64,000 bases of DNA, taken from positions 38,006,001 through 38,070,000 of the forward strand of contig OY292278.1 in the NCBI GenBank assembly GCA_958496175.1. The letters are read 5' to 3'. The translations under genes and the position numbers were made by a program. Below are positions 26,401 through 38,186 of this stretch, in pieces. Source of the stretch: Sisyra terminalis (taxonomy: Eukaryota; Arthropoda; Insecta; Neuroptera; Sisyridae). The notes under the pieces are model-generated. The model ran no database searches and had not been told where the DNA came from. It saw nothing but the letters and a program-made list of their open reading frames with translations. How positions within the stretch are numbered: position 1 is the stretch's first letter; each line of letters begins with the position of its first letter.

Positions 26401-29400
26401 TATAAATAGAATCATATTTTTGGTTATCAATAGATTTACTGATTGATTACTAGGAAGATATAGAAGAACAAAAAATTTATCCTATAACCAATCCTTTTAG
26501 CAAAATATGCTCAAATATAGATTAACAACTTTATATCACCAATCCTCAATAACCTATTGGGATAGTTTTACAAAATCAAATTGTTCCAGAAGAAAGGGAC
26601 GTGCTCGTACCACTAGTACAAATTCGAATAGTAACAGTGCAACGAATCGGCGTCGAGCTAGACTGAATTCAACCGATTCACACCTTACTTCCGGCGATGA
26701 TAATTCGTTAATGTCACCACCTTTACCAGTGAATGATGAAGCCAACATTACTCAAATTCATAGCAATGATATATCAATCAACAACAATAATATTAGTATG
26801 AATCGTATGGAAAATGGTGACAATGATACAAGTGATGAGAACCAAACCGATGAGAAAGGAGAAGGAGATTTGGGAACAGAAGGACGTGCTGCAGATCTTC
26901 TCCTTGCTTTGGCTAATGGTGGACATAATAATGAAGATAATTTAAAAGTAATTAATTTTGTATGATTGGTTTAGAAGGGATGTTAAATTATTATTGGAAT
27001 TTTAGTCTCCTGTACGAGATCCAGATGCTTGCAGTAGTGCAGGATCGGTAAATTCGTCTCCAGGAACGCTACTATCATCGAATTGTCTTCTAGTTGCAGC
27101 CGCCGTTGAACAAATAACGCCGGGTTTTAAGTTTCCCAAGACGAAAAAGGTATGTAGAATAAAGAAGTTAAGTGTAAAATAGATTAAATCATTTATACAA
27201 TTTTAGGCGATTATGAATGAATGGTTGAATAAATCTCCGGAGCCTGTTCAACCGGCTAGTGCTATATCATCAATGTCTCTTCAGGCTCAACGTTCATTGG
27301 AATTTCAATCGCCGTTATCGGTTACGACAAATTCTTTAGAATCACCTTCAAATAATTGTCGACAAACATTAGCATCTTTAATGCATGCTACTACAATTTG
27401 TTCGACGTCGCCACCTACATCAAAATTAACTGGTGGCAATGCTAAAAAGCGGTGGTTACGACAAGCGATTAGTGAAGAGTGTGATTCGCCAAATAGTCGA
27501 CCAGGTAATTCTTTTTATACTGTGCAATTTGTATTTTAAAAGTTATAAATTCTTAATGAATATTCTTCTTAAATTTAGAATCTCCACATGCTGAGATGAT
27601 TGCTCCACCGAAAAAACGACGAATGGCTAGGGAATCTTCGGAATCGTTTACACCACCGACCACACCAACTCGGTCGAACCATCCAAATATTGTAAGTAAA
27701 AGAAACCTGTAAACGATCGAATTTGTTTGACAACTTTGTTGGTCAAATTTCACGGTTTTATCAAACAAATTTGTTAAACTTCCCCCATAATTTTGGTTTT
27801 CTTTGTCGTTGCATGATTTTAAGCATTTTTAGCTGTGTCGTCTATGATGGCAAGAGAATGATTGGCATTTTGTTTGACAAAAATCACCGCAGACTCTGGT
27901 CAAACATGGGGTCAATCAAGATATTCATCAGATACTTAATTTGTTTTACAAACGTGCCAAACAAACACGCAAACATACTAGCAAATAATTTAATAAAACG
28001 TAAAATTTGACAAACAATTTGATCGTTTACAGGAACCTTTAGCAACATAGAAACAATTAAAGTTTTAAATGAACAAATTTTAGAACGATGATTATGAAAA
28101 TGATCACTATATGAACAATGACGAGGAATATTATTCAGAGGATAAAGTGAAAAGTGAGTTTTCGGAAGAAAACAATCAAAAATGTATGGACCTAGATTCA
28201 GAAACGTACTCGAACGCCTTCAATGGACATGACTCGAGCAATCAAGAACCAGATCAACCGTCCAAAGAATTAGAATCGGAAGACGTAGACCGAATTAGCC
28301 GAACAGAAGAATTTAGCACACCACCCACATCCCTTTTACTAGATCCCAGATTACGATACGAAAACGCAAATTGCCTAGGCCGAGTCGTGGAATCGTTACA
28401 ATTTCTTGAATCTTGGGGATGCACTCCCAAAGCTGAAGCGATTACGCCAGCTAAACGAAAAGTATGCAACTAGATTTGGCAGGAAAAATTAATTCTATCT
28501 TTCGATTTATTTTAGTTGTCAATATCGGAGTATCGACAAAGAAAGCAACAGGTAGTGAGTACAAGTTCCAATGCATCTGTCGAGAATAGCACAAAAAGTA
28601 CTCCAAGTGGAAGCAATTCTGGTTCATCGACAGTTCAAAATGTAAGCGATTGTAGTACGGGTGGTTCGAACTCACCACGACCGAGTACTCGTCTTCGAAC
28701 AAATAGTGCGAGTAGCGGTACGTCTTCATTGTCTTCGGATGACGAACAAAAAGATCCAGTAACCACCCCAGTAGAAACACCAGATAAAGAAAAAGGTAAT
28801 TTATTATAAAATTAGATGTCAGTGGATTCAAATCGACTTTGTTTTATCAAATTTCGATTACATTTGGCAATAGACCAATACTTTTATTTGCAAAGTTTTT
28901 CAATCTATTCTTCGAACTTCATTCTTTTTGATATATTTTGGTCTTTCACTCCACACTATTCAACCATTTCGACCTCTTTCTTTTGAGGCGGAGTTGATCG
29001 CAGCTTTCTTTCGCTGTAAGATTTCAGATTTTGCTATCGCGTCCATTTAACAGACAATACTGTCACTAGTCATTCGACTGCTAAAGACTTAACGTTCTAA
29101 TACTTTACTTTCTTCTGTTTAATATATTTTTTTTTAATTATCAAGAGTAAATTACTTTGTAAGTAGTTTAAAAATGAACTATTATTAAGGCTCCGTGTTA
29201 GATTCGATAATGTTAAAGTTGCATCTATTGTTCTCATTGCATTTGGAAGAAATTGAATTAAAAGTATCGAATTCAAGCATCAAAGTGAACAGGGTAAAAT
29301 TCTTTAGTATTTAGTGTATCTCGTACACGTGTACGTGGTCGTATAAGTTAGTGCTTCTCAAACTAGGGGGCGCGACCCTTTAAAGGGTCCTAGAGATCCT

Positions 29401-31358
29401 GTTGGGGTGCCGCGAAATATTTCTATAATAATAATAATGGTACGTAAATGAAGTACTGATGGTCGCTAAAGTTTAAAATTGTTGGAAAGGGAAGCTTGGA
29501 TTTCTTTTTCTGATTTAGGAGGCTGTCGTATGAAAAAGTTTGAGAAGCACTGGCCAGTGTTCCGCAACCCCTCGCCCCTTTTTTCCATCTACGACATACC
29601 AAAATTCTTCCTAGAATCTTACGGCACTACAAAAGCGAAAATATTAGAATGCCCCATAAGTTTCTTTCTTTTTTCTAATATTAAATGAATAACAATATTT
29701 ACTGTTGAAGATATTACAGTGCAAACTCACTAATCCGGCACTATTACAAACCGGAGGGTGCCGGATTATTGGAATGTTCGGATTACTGGATTATAGTGAA
29801 AACTCATAAATAATGAAGAAAATAAAGTATTTCATAGAGGGAATAAATGTATGCATGGTATAGAGGGGCGAGGGAGGCGTGGATGAAGGTTGCCGGATTA
29901 TTGGATGTGCCGATCTATCGAAGTATCGGATTAGTGAGATTATACTGTATTTATTTTGTTCCATACACATTCTTTTGCATTATAACTTTCTTCCATCGCA
30001 CAAAAAGCTTCATTATGCCTTTTCTGTAAAATTACTATATTTTGGACCGAAATAATTTCTGGAAGATCTTCATTTTGACAACGCGAGACCAAATAGTGCA
30101 TTAGTGATAAAAGAAAAGCTCTTAATGTTTGATTGGGATGATTTACCGCATCACTGAATTTGATGAGAATCATCCATAGGTAGATAGTTATATTAACTTT
30201 ATTATAGATTGAAACGTGAATTATTTTAACGCACCATTCACCTATGTGTGGCATATTCTACAGTTCTAAAAGCGAGAAATTACTTAATATTCTTATGGTA
30301 ATCATCCTCGGGTCATGATCACAAAAATCCCGTGAAAACTAAGCAATTAATTAGACATCAAATTTGATAAAATATGGCACTTTTGAAATAGGTTGGTCAT
30401 TTTAAATAAAACGAGAATTATTTTAATGATCCATTCACCTATGTGGGGCATATTCTACAGTTCCTAAAAGCGAGAAATTACTTAATATTCTTATGGTAAT
30501 CATCCTCGGATCATCACAAAAATCCCATGAAAACTAAGCAATTAATTAGACATCAAATTTGATAAAATATGGCACTTTTGAAATACTGATTAATGATTGC
30601 ATTTTGAAAAAAAATATATTTTCAATTTATTTTATTTATTCAGTACCAGGACTTGTGGCTTTCGACTCAACTCCAACACTAGTTGAACGTGAACGAGAAA
30701 ATTTAACAGCTCGTCTAAAACGTGAGTTTGGATTATTTTTGCAAGACGAAGAAGATAGTAAAAAGACAAGTAAGTTAAATCTGAACATTTTAATAAGAAC
30801 CCTTCTTTATTGTAATTGTTTCAGCAACATCTCTTACTGATGGTTTATTAAGTCATCGACTAGGATTAAGATCTTTAAACTCATTCATGAACTCTTCTGT
30901 CCCGAATGCCTTAGATGAAAAAACTGTGAATAATATTGGATTAAGTACAACTTCCTTGGATGAAATATCCATTAAAACGGAAAATAAAATAGAGCCTTCG
31001 TACCCTAATGTAACATTAAGTGATTCCAAATCTGCGTTGAGTTCTTTTGATTCAATTACATCGCGTTCGGAGATTAGTGCTAACAACAATACTCCATTAT
31101 CGAATGGTGCATTTAAAATGCCATTTGTTAATTTTATCACACCATTTGATAATCCTATGTATCCCAACACGACGTACTACACAGGATTCCCTATGGGTAA
31201 AGGTTTGTTTGATTGTTTTTGAATTGTATTTTTACTGGTTCCTGTTTTTAGGCAAATCGCCGTATTCATCTTCTCTTGTAACGACTTCGAGTGAAATTGA
31301 TGGAGTAACTGGATCAAAATATTCATCGCCATTAAATAAATTATCGTCGCGTAAATAA
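20404..31358 (+). CDS. upSET: upSET / KMT2E-SETD5-type PHD and SET domain chromatin protein, complete, 12 exons
   Basis: Coding exons: 20404-20545, 20605-24275, 24334-24515, 26590-26947, 27006-27149, 27207-27504, 27579-27691, 28084-28461, 28516-28795, 30644-30769, 30825-31196, 31252-31358; 2056 residues, all phases consistent. Exon 2 alone gives 1224 codons: a Thr/Asn/Ser-rich N-terminal half, a C4HC3 PHD finger near residues 694-740 (CICEFEHDDGYMICCDKC...WQHVDC...CEKC), and a SET domain near 945-1100. The SET core reads RFVRRSCKPNAEIRH, with Arg-Arg where active enzymes have Asn-His, and ends NTELTIKHD without the catalytic Tyr. Relatives share this degeneracy; fly upSET and mammalian KMT2E/SETD5 act as chromatin scaffolds with HDAC complexes rather than as clear methyltransferases. 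Later exons carry conserved TREEKKLEAIMKAFERMEKQ, PGFKFPKTKKAIMNEWL, SISEYRQRK and ERERENLTARLKREFGLFL blocks, supporting every downstream exon. Confidence 0.94.
24855..25205. repeat. Dispersed repeat, copy 2 (partner 930-1215)
   Basis: Starts with GGAAATCTGGAAAGTCAG-type sequence and continues collinearly with 930-1215. A weaker GGAAGTCAGGGAATTT match also occurs near 2104. Possibly a 3' end of a longer retroelement. Confidence 0.55.
25408..25984. mobile_element. TIR element C, copy 2 (about 577 bp)
   Basis: Ends TTGAAGAGGCCACTGCAATA and TATTGCAGTGGACTCTT. Collinear with copy 1 except for an internal insertion that starts near a hAT-like CAGGGGTGGG terminus. Confidence 0.75.
27706..28033. 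mobile_element. 328-bp TIR element in upSET intron 7
   Basis: Inverted termini of about 27 bases: CCTGTAAACGATCGAATTTG at the left and CAATTTGATCGTTTACAGG at the right, continuing with TTTGACA. It fills nearly the whole intron (27692-28083). Single copy in the window. Confidence 0.75.
29350..29551. mobile_element. hAT-like MITE
   Basis: Perfect 15-bp terminal inverted repeats AGTGCTTCTCAAACT / AGTTTGAGAAGCACT, of the hAT terminal type. A clear 8-bp target duplication is not visible. Confidence 0.65.
29717..29947. mobile_element. pogo/Tigger-like MITE (231 bp) with TA target duplication
   Basis: Starts CAGTGCAAACTCACTAATCC and ends GGATTAGTGAGATTATACTG, flanked by TA on both sides. Internal GCCGGATTA motifs are repeated. 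Non-coding. Confidence 0.8.
30212..30585 (+). repeat. Tandem direct duplication of about 178 bp
   Basis: Unit 1 (30212-30390) and unit 2 (30410-30585) are almost identical (for example TTAATATTCTTATGGTAATC and AAATATGGCACTTTTGAAAT), separated by about 20 bases. A recent local duplication just before upSET exon 10. Confidence 0.85.
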
Positions 31359-34300
31359 TTTTATTTCTGGCAATATTTTTTTATATACGTACAAAATGCG
31401 GGTTAGTATATTATATTAATATGCAAACCAAAAGCGAGGTAACAACTCGTTTCTCATACAAATCTATAACACATAAAAACTGACATATGCAAATTTATAA
31501 CCAAAACCTGTAATAATTTATAGAATGAGTGATACTAATATGCAATCTAAGACGCAAAAATGTCATTTGGAAAGCTAATTTTATATTTATTTGAAGAAAT
31601 AATGATTCTTTTCTATTTGATAAAAAATATATATATTTGTTTTCATTTTTAAATGTAATATGTTCGTAGACAAATAATTTTCTCTATTTTTTTTATTGTA
31701 AGTAACTCCAAGCATGGAATATATTAGCTTTGAATTTTTATTTTTCTCAGAATTTATTGTAAATATTAGGTTTATGTATTTAATATTTAATATATTATAT
31801 AAATACTAGAGTGCAAATATTTAATTATTTAAAAAAAAGATAAAAAAGTAGATTATAAAAAAAACAATTAGAGTTAATTAATTCAGAGAAAATTATGAAA
31901 GTCAAGAGTACACACACGAATATAATTGTATATAGTTGATTTAATATATAATTAAAACAAAAATAATTACCTTATTTTTAAAAAAAATGATATTAAGAGA
32001 ATATAATTTTTAATTTTAATGCTCGAATTATTGTTTATTTTGTTTAAGGAAGTTTTCTACGATGAAGAAGTGACATTAAGTGTTTATAAACCTTTCATAG
32101 TTTAAATTTTGTTTTATACCGCAGAAATTTTTAATCAACAATGGTCTATAACTATTAGTGAAATGCGTACTCATCTAAATGTCAGTAGTTTTGAGGAATC
32201 AATAACATATGGGATAATATTCCATGTAAAATGACCACTTCGGGAGTTGACCCCTTTCGATATCTGGAAGTTTTATGTTATACTATTTCTTTAAAAAAGT
32301 GAAGATGAATTTTTCAAACTAATGACTTTAAAGCGTCATATCAACTTCATACCAGCTGAGTAAAAAAAAAATCCTGAATCCTTTTTTGGAAAATTAGTAT
32401 AATATATAGAATTTTCAGCAAAATCGTTATAGGTGGGATTCAAAAGTGGTGATTTCGCATAGAATATCTCATACTTAAAAAATAACTCGTTAATTTGCTT
32501 TTTCTGCCTTAAAGCATTATATACGTAAATTTTGGTTTAAAATAAATGTATTTATGTAAGACGCCGTTCATAAATTACCTAAGGCAAACCAATTCAATAA
32601 GGCAAACCATTAAGCCAAATTAAAATACTTTTTTAAGTAAAAAAAGGAGAAGTATAGTAAATAAGAAACGAAACTCCCCCAACGAAATATCCCCCCAAAA
32701 TGCCTTACATAATTAATGAATGGCCCATGAGACATGTGCTTTTTTTTGGAACAAATATTAATAAGCGTCCAAAGTACCTAAACTTGCTCAAATTTCAGTC
32801 AATGCTACGATATTTGTTGTATATCTCAGCCAAAATTTGTGATAATTGTGTCGTTAATTCTTTAAAGTAGAGAACTTCTTCAGGAGTATGGTTTATTCAT
32901 CCCAGTGACTTCATATCTTAATTGATAATTATATTTTTATGAATGGGTTATTGACGATTAGTTGAATCCAGTGATTTATTTATACGTAATAAGAAATAGT
33001 GGCATATATTTTTTTTCTTCAAGTATTTATTAATTTTTATGACTATTTTCTAAACTATTTAATTTGAATAATATAAGACTAGTTAATGAACGCAAGAAAT
33101 TCACTTTGCCACAACCGGAAAATGACGCATCACAATTCTGGCAAATTGAATTTCCATATTTTTTTTATATAAGGAAAAATATTAAAATGGGGTTACATTA
33201 TTTTTATTGTTAATGAAAAGTACAAAATTTTTTTAAACATAATGGCAAATTAATGAATATCGACGTAATATAAGTAAATTGCGCGTTACGAAAAACACGT
33301 TTGATCTCTTCCCAAATTATTGGTGACAATTGTGCGATTTTTTACCTTCTTTTCCACTGTTTTTTTTATTTTGTAAATATGACAAAATCAAATGAAGTGA
33401 AACATATTCTAATAATATACACCAAATTTTTAAGTAAATGTTAAAACCTATATGATGAAATAGCAATATTTGTAACATATTAATATTTAAGCCGTTATAA
33501 ATTAACTCTTGTGTATGATCATGGAAAATATTTCTCATTTCCCTTGTACATATTATATATAAACAAATTTATATACATAAATGTCTAAAGTATTTGTTTT
33601 CATATAACAAATCATTTTCTTCATTTTTCCATTTTTTTCTTTCTAAGTCGTGATTTTTCTCTCTAAAACTATAAGAGTGTTAAAGTAGAGTGTTACAAAC
33701 AAGAAAAAGGAAGAAAATGACTAATAAATCAATGAAAGTATGTAAATAATTCATGTTGAAAAATAGACATAGCGAAACAAGCAAAAAGGTTGTCTCTCAA
33801 TTATTAACTACATAATATAATGTAAATATTTGAAAACAAGCAACAAAAAGTGATTAGTAAATTAAATAAATTAGTTTTTAAGATAAAGATATATATAAAT
33901 ATATATTTAGTAATTTTACACAGTTTTAGGATGAAAATTTAATAAAAAATTCAAATAAATTGCTTCTTAAAATTTGTTAACCGACTAACGGTATAATTAA
34001 GTTGAGGGTAAAATTAGACTGTTTATTTTGAAAATAATGTAAGTCTACTGCAGAAATAGGCATATAAGTAACGGAACTTTCAAATATTGTGTAACGTTAT
34101 TTGTTAGAATGGTTTATATGCAAGGGTAAGGCCAACCGCAACCGAAGACAGTAGCGGATCCGGCTAAAGCCCCTCATAAACATAAAGCATTTAAATTCTC
34201 CTGTTACAAATCTGAAAATAAATTACCTATTAGAAAATAGTACACTACACAAAGCATTAAATAAAAAAATGTTCTATTTTTGTTTACCTAAATAAATCTT

Positions 34301-35465
34301 TATCTTGGATCCGCTACTGTTTGGAAAATCTTGTAAAATTGTATAAAAATTTACGTTTTTTTAGCTACACGGTTGTATACTGTAACTGATGAAAAGATGA
34401 ATACAAAAATAGTTGTATAATACTTGAATATTCCTTAATCAAACAATTTAATTGCCTAATTTTCTGCAAATACTCATCAAAAACTCATTAAAGAAATCTT
34501 TCCAAATCGATAATTTACGTACTAATGTTAAACTTAAAATGACTGCAATGTATGCTTTAATTTACATGACTTTCATGATAAACGGTTACAATGTTCAGTT
34601 TATTTGAATTTATCATAGTTATTAATTTATTCTTCGTTATTATAGACAAATAGTTTTCGGAGGACCTGATAGTGTCACATATGAACCCATGGCATTACAT
34701 ATAAACTGTTATAAATCCTCCACTATCACAATTGCTTTAGTTTATATTGTTTCCTTTCTTTGTAAATTACCTATAAATTGATAAAATATATAATTAATTA
34801 CTGCGATAATTCTTAAGAAATTTATGCAATAAATAAAGAAACGAATCCTCATTTAGATAATATTTAAATATAAACATAAATTAGTTATATGTTATAAATA
34901 TATATTTGTTATTATTTATATTTAATATTTAGAAAATATTGAGATAAAAACCACAAACAAGTAAAGTTTAAATTATTTAAAATATGAATATATGGACATA
35001 TAAATTATATGTACATATATTTGATATCTTCAATTACATTTTATGTATTTCTAATTGAGGGTTCTCCAATGTAATTATTATAGAAAAATTTTTATGATAA
35101 CAAGAAAGAAAGAAAAAAAAGCAAAGAACAACTCAACGATTTTATCGACAATTGAAAACTATTTTAATAACAATAATATATAAAGTATATATATATGAAT
35201 AAATTTAATAATTAAATTTTTATTAATGTTTTTTTTTCTTTTAGAAATTGAACATCCTTCCTTTCCTTGGTTTTCCTGAATAAAATAGAAAAACCTATTA
35301 GAAATAGTAGCCGCAGCCTTTGTGTGCGGTTTTTCCATGAGATAAAGCGTTTAATTTTTCATTGAATATACAAATACGTGATAAAAGTTTATAAAATACC
35401 CTCAAATCAACTGATAAGGTTAGTCCAAATATAATTGTAAGATCGTTACTTGCTTTAACGTAAAG
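31359..35465. other. Intergenic region between upSET and ACY1 copy A
   Basis: Very AT-rich, including the upSET 3' UTR. Contains a MITE-like inverted repeat at about 32570-32730 and a 14-bp inverted repeat (ACAGTAGCGGATCC) at 34149-34321. No credible coding sequence. Confidence 0.6.
32570..32730. mobile_element. Small foldback element with GCCGTTCATAAATTACCTAA-type ends
   Basis: GCCGTTCATAAATTACCTAA at the left faces TGCCTTACATAATTAATGAA and TGGCCC at the right: imperfect inverted ends of about 25 bases around an AT-rich core. Similar in style to PIF/Harbinger MITEs. Confidence 0.45.
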
Positions 35466-38186
35466 ATGGATAAGGCGAACCAAGAAGCCGTCGCAAATTT
35501 GAGAAGATATCTACAAATCCCTAGTGTTCAACCCAACATTGACTACAGTAAAAGACAATTATTTGATCCAAATTATTTCTTCAATTCATTTTTATTTTCA
35601 GCAAAATGTATCGAATTTCTCGAAGAACAAGCCCAATCCCTCGAATTGCCGTACAAAGTATTTGAATTGAAACCCCGTAAGCCGATTTTTATTGTATCAT
35701 GGGTCGGAGAAGAAATCTCATATCCAAGTATTTTATTGAACAGCCACATGGATGTGGTTCCTGTTTATGCCGTAAAAACCGTCTTGTATTCTCTACCAAC
35801 TTATCTCATAGAAAATTTTTTAAGGAAAAATGGACCAAACCGCCATTTGGGGCAGAAATCGATGCTCAGGGTAATATCTATGCTCGCGGAATTCAAGATA
35901 TGAAATCAGTCGGAATTCAATACTTGGAAGCGGTGCGACGATTAAAAAATCGAGGAGTTCGCCTAAAACGTACCATTCACATTTCATTTGTACCAGGTTT
36001 TATCCCAAAAAAGAAAAAATCTAGACAAAGCCTAAATATTTTTATTTTTAGATGAAGAAATTGGTGGAATTGAGGGAATGAAACATTTTGTCACAACTGA
36101 CGATTTCAAGGAATTGAATATTGGATTTGGTTTGGACGAGGGAATGACAACGCCTGACAAAGAATTTTCCTTATTCTATGGAGAACGTTGCAACGGACGT
36201 AATTTATTTTTCTTATACAATGGGAAACTCGTAATTCTAAGCCTTTTTTTATTGTTAGATGTTAGAATTCGTTGTCGCGGAGCTACCGGACACGGATCGC
36301 AATTGCCTACGAAAACTACTGGTGAAAAAATTCGCCATATTCTTGATCAGTTCATGAATTTTCGGGAGGCAGAACGACGAAGATTGCATTGCAATCCGGC
36401 ATTGAGTCTTGGAGATGTTACTTCGGTTAATTTAACTTATTTGGAGGTAATTTCTGGTCATTTTTTATTGAGCTCTAAAAAAGAGGTCTATGAAAAGATT
36501 AATTTTGAATATTAACTATTAATAGCACATCCCACCATGTTATTCCTCGTAAAGGATAAGGTCTATTTCTCATTTATATGCTTGCTATTCGATTTGTTTT
36601 AGAAAATATATGTACTTATTTTAAACTTATATGTACAAAAAAGAGCTTACGACCCTTCAAATAGAGAACTAATTGAAAACCGTAAAATTAATTTATTTTC
36701 GTTCAACTATTTTTTCACACATATACTATCCCTATTAAATAAAACATTTAAAGGCATTTTAAACATCCAAAAAACTCATTAGAAGTCGCTTAAAGTTAAT
36801 AAAGCCATTTTAAATGTAATGATTTCAAAATGCCTTTTTTTAACAGAGATGTTTAGAGATGTTAGCCTTAAATACCTTCCCAATAGAAATCAAATAGAAA
36901 TCGTATAAGTGATAAATAGGCCCTTATAGAAAAAGTAATAATTTTCTTATTTCTCCAATTTTTTATTACATAAATGATATTACGATAAGGAAAGGAAAAA
37001 ATTTCAAGAAGACAAAATTTGTCTTTTTTTCGTAATTTATGAATGGTCTATAAAAATAAAATGGGCAAACATATTTTTGTAGACATATTTTAACGCTCTA
37101 CAAAAATATGTCTTTGATTTAACAACCACAATATTTGCTCTGTTAAAAAAAAGCATTTAAAGGCGTTTTTAATGTTCAAAAAACCCATTAGAAGTCGTTT
37201 AAAGTTATTAAAGGTCTTTTAAATGTAATGACTTCAAAATGCCTGTTTTTAACAGGGTGCACCAACCGCAATAATGAAATATTCTGATAAAAACTATTTT
37301 TTTATATTATTTAGGGAGGTATTCAATTCAATATAATTCCAGCAGAATTGACTGCTACATTTGATATTCGTATGTCCGTTGAATTGAATGAAGAAGAATT
37401 TTACAAGAAAATCGAAAGGTGGTGTTGCGAAGCTGGAGATAATATTACAGTCGAACGACTATCCAAGGATCATATATCAAAACCGGAGCCGTTGAATGCA
37501 TCGAATATTTGGTGGACCACGTTTAAGAATGCTGCCGATCAATTGTACGAAAAATATTCATTTTTAATTAATCTTGAAAAAAACAGATAAGAAGATTCAA
37601 AGGTGTACGTAGAAACTTCCTTTAAGCCTGTTTCTAACTTATACGATTTTCATTTGATTTCTATTGGAAACCCTGTAAAAAAAAGGCATTTTGAAATTGT
37701 TACATTTAAAATGCCTTTAATTACTTTTCGCGTTATGTAAAAATAGTGACCCGTTTCTTATAAAACTGGGTTTGTTTTCTCCTTTCATCACAGATATTTT
37801 CACACATTTTGATCTGTTTTTTTACACCTTTATGGTTTGATTAATGACCGGAAAAATATCATATATCATTGCTCTTTTTTTTATTTTTAGAAAAATTCAG
37901 ATAAAACCATTGATCTTTCCTGGAGCCACAGATGCCCGTTATGTTCGTGAGGTACTTCTTGACTAACTCGACTAAGTCTAATTAACCAATTGAAAATTTT
38001 ATACATTTTTTTTAGGCTGAAGTACCTGTTTTTGGATTTTCACCAATCAATTTAACGCCAATTTTACTGCACGATAATGATGAATATTTAAATGTTTCAA
38101 CATTTTTAAATGGGATTAACATTTATGAGAAAATCATCACTGATCTTGCCAATGTGGAAGTTTCCACCGGTTTCATGAAAAAATAG
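35466..38186 (+). CDS. Acy1: Aminoacylase-1, tandem copy A (M20 metallopeptidase family), complete, 8 exons
   Basis: Coding exons: 35466-35547, 35602-35771, 35825-35996, 36052-36198, 36259-36446, 37315-37544, 37891-37951, 38016-38186; 406 residues (human ACY1: 408). Aminoacylase-1 hydrolyses N-acyl-L-amino acids in the cytosol with two zinc ions. Visible ligands and catalytic motifs: [35 protein letters not shown] and LLHDNDEY, so the metal site looks complete. No signal peptide. Relative to copy B and human, the segment between the LDEG and GHGS motifs is diverged (CNGH for the usual aromatic pair), and a DTA motif after GHGS is KTT. Intron 1 is only 54 bases, in frame and stop-free, so the unspliced message would add 18 residues. 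The long intron 5 (36447-37314) is packed with foldback repeats. Function as an acylase is likely; substrate preference may differ. Confidence 0.9.
36729..37731. repeat. Composite foldback cluster in ACY1-A intron 5 (CCCTGTTAAAA family)
   Basis: Contains family copies at 36729-36850, 37138-37257 and 37671-37731 (the last inverted). The outer copies, plus adjoining AATAGAAATCAAATAGAAAT and its complement near 37632-37664, form a large inverted structure that spans exon 6. Confidence 0.6.

Larger units (their letters stand above)
24516..26589 (+). other. upSET intron 3 (2.1 kb), repeat-filled
   Basis: Bounded by CG|GTAAAC and TTCCAG|A. Contains the second copy of the 930-1215 repeat and TIR element C copy 2. 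CAGGGGTGGGTAAACT at 25530-25545 looks like a hAT terminus. No exon needed by the frame is missing. Confidence 0.75.
28796..30643 (+). other. upSET intron 9 (1.85 kb)
   Basis: Holds a hAT-like MITE, a pogo/Tigger-like MITE and a tandem duplication (listed separately). The 0.5 kb after the donor has no repeat match in the window. Confidence 0.75.

Noticed and set aside
36447..36530. Open-frame extension past exon 5 of ACY1 copy A
   Set aside because: It reads through a GTAATT donor into intron sequence, and splicing to 37315 restores the conserved GGIQFN block.
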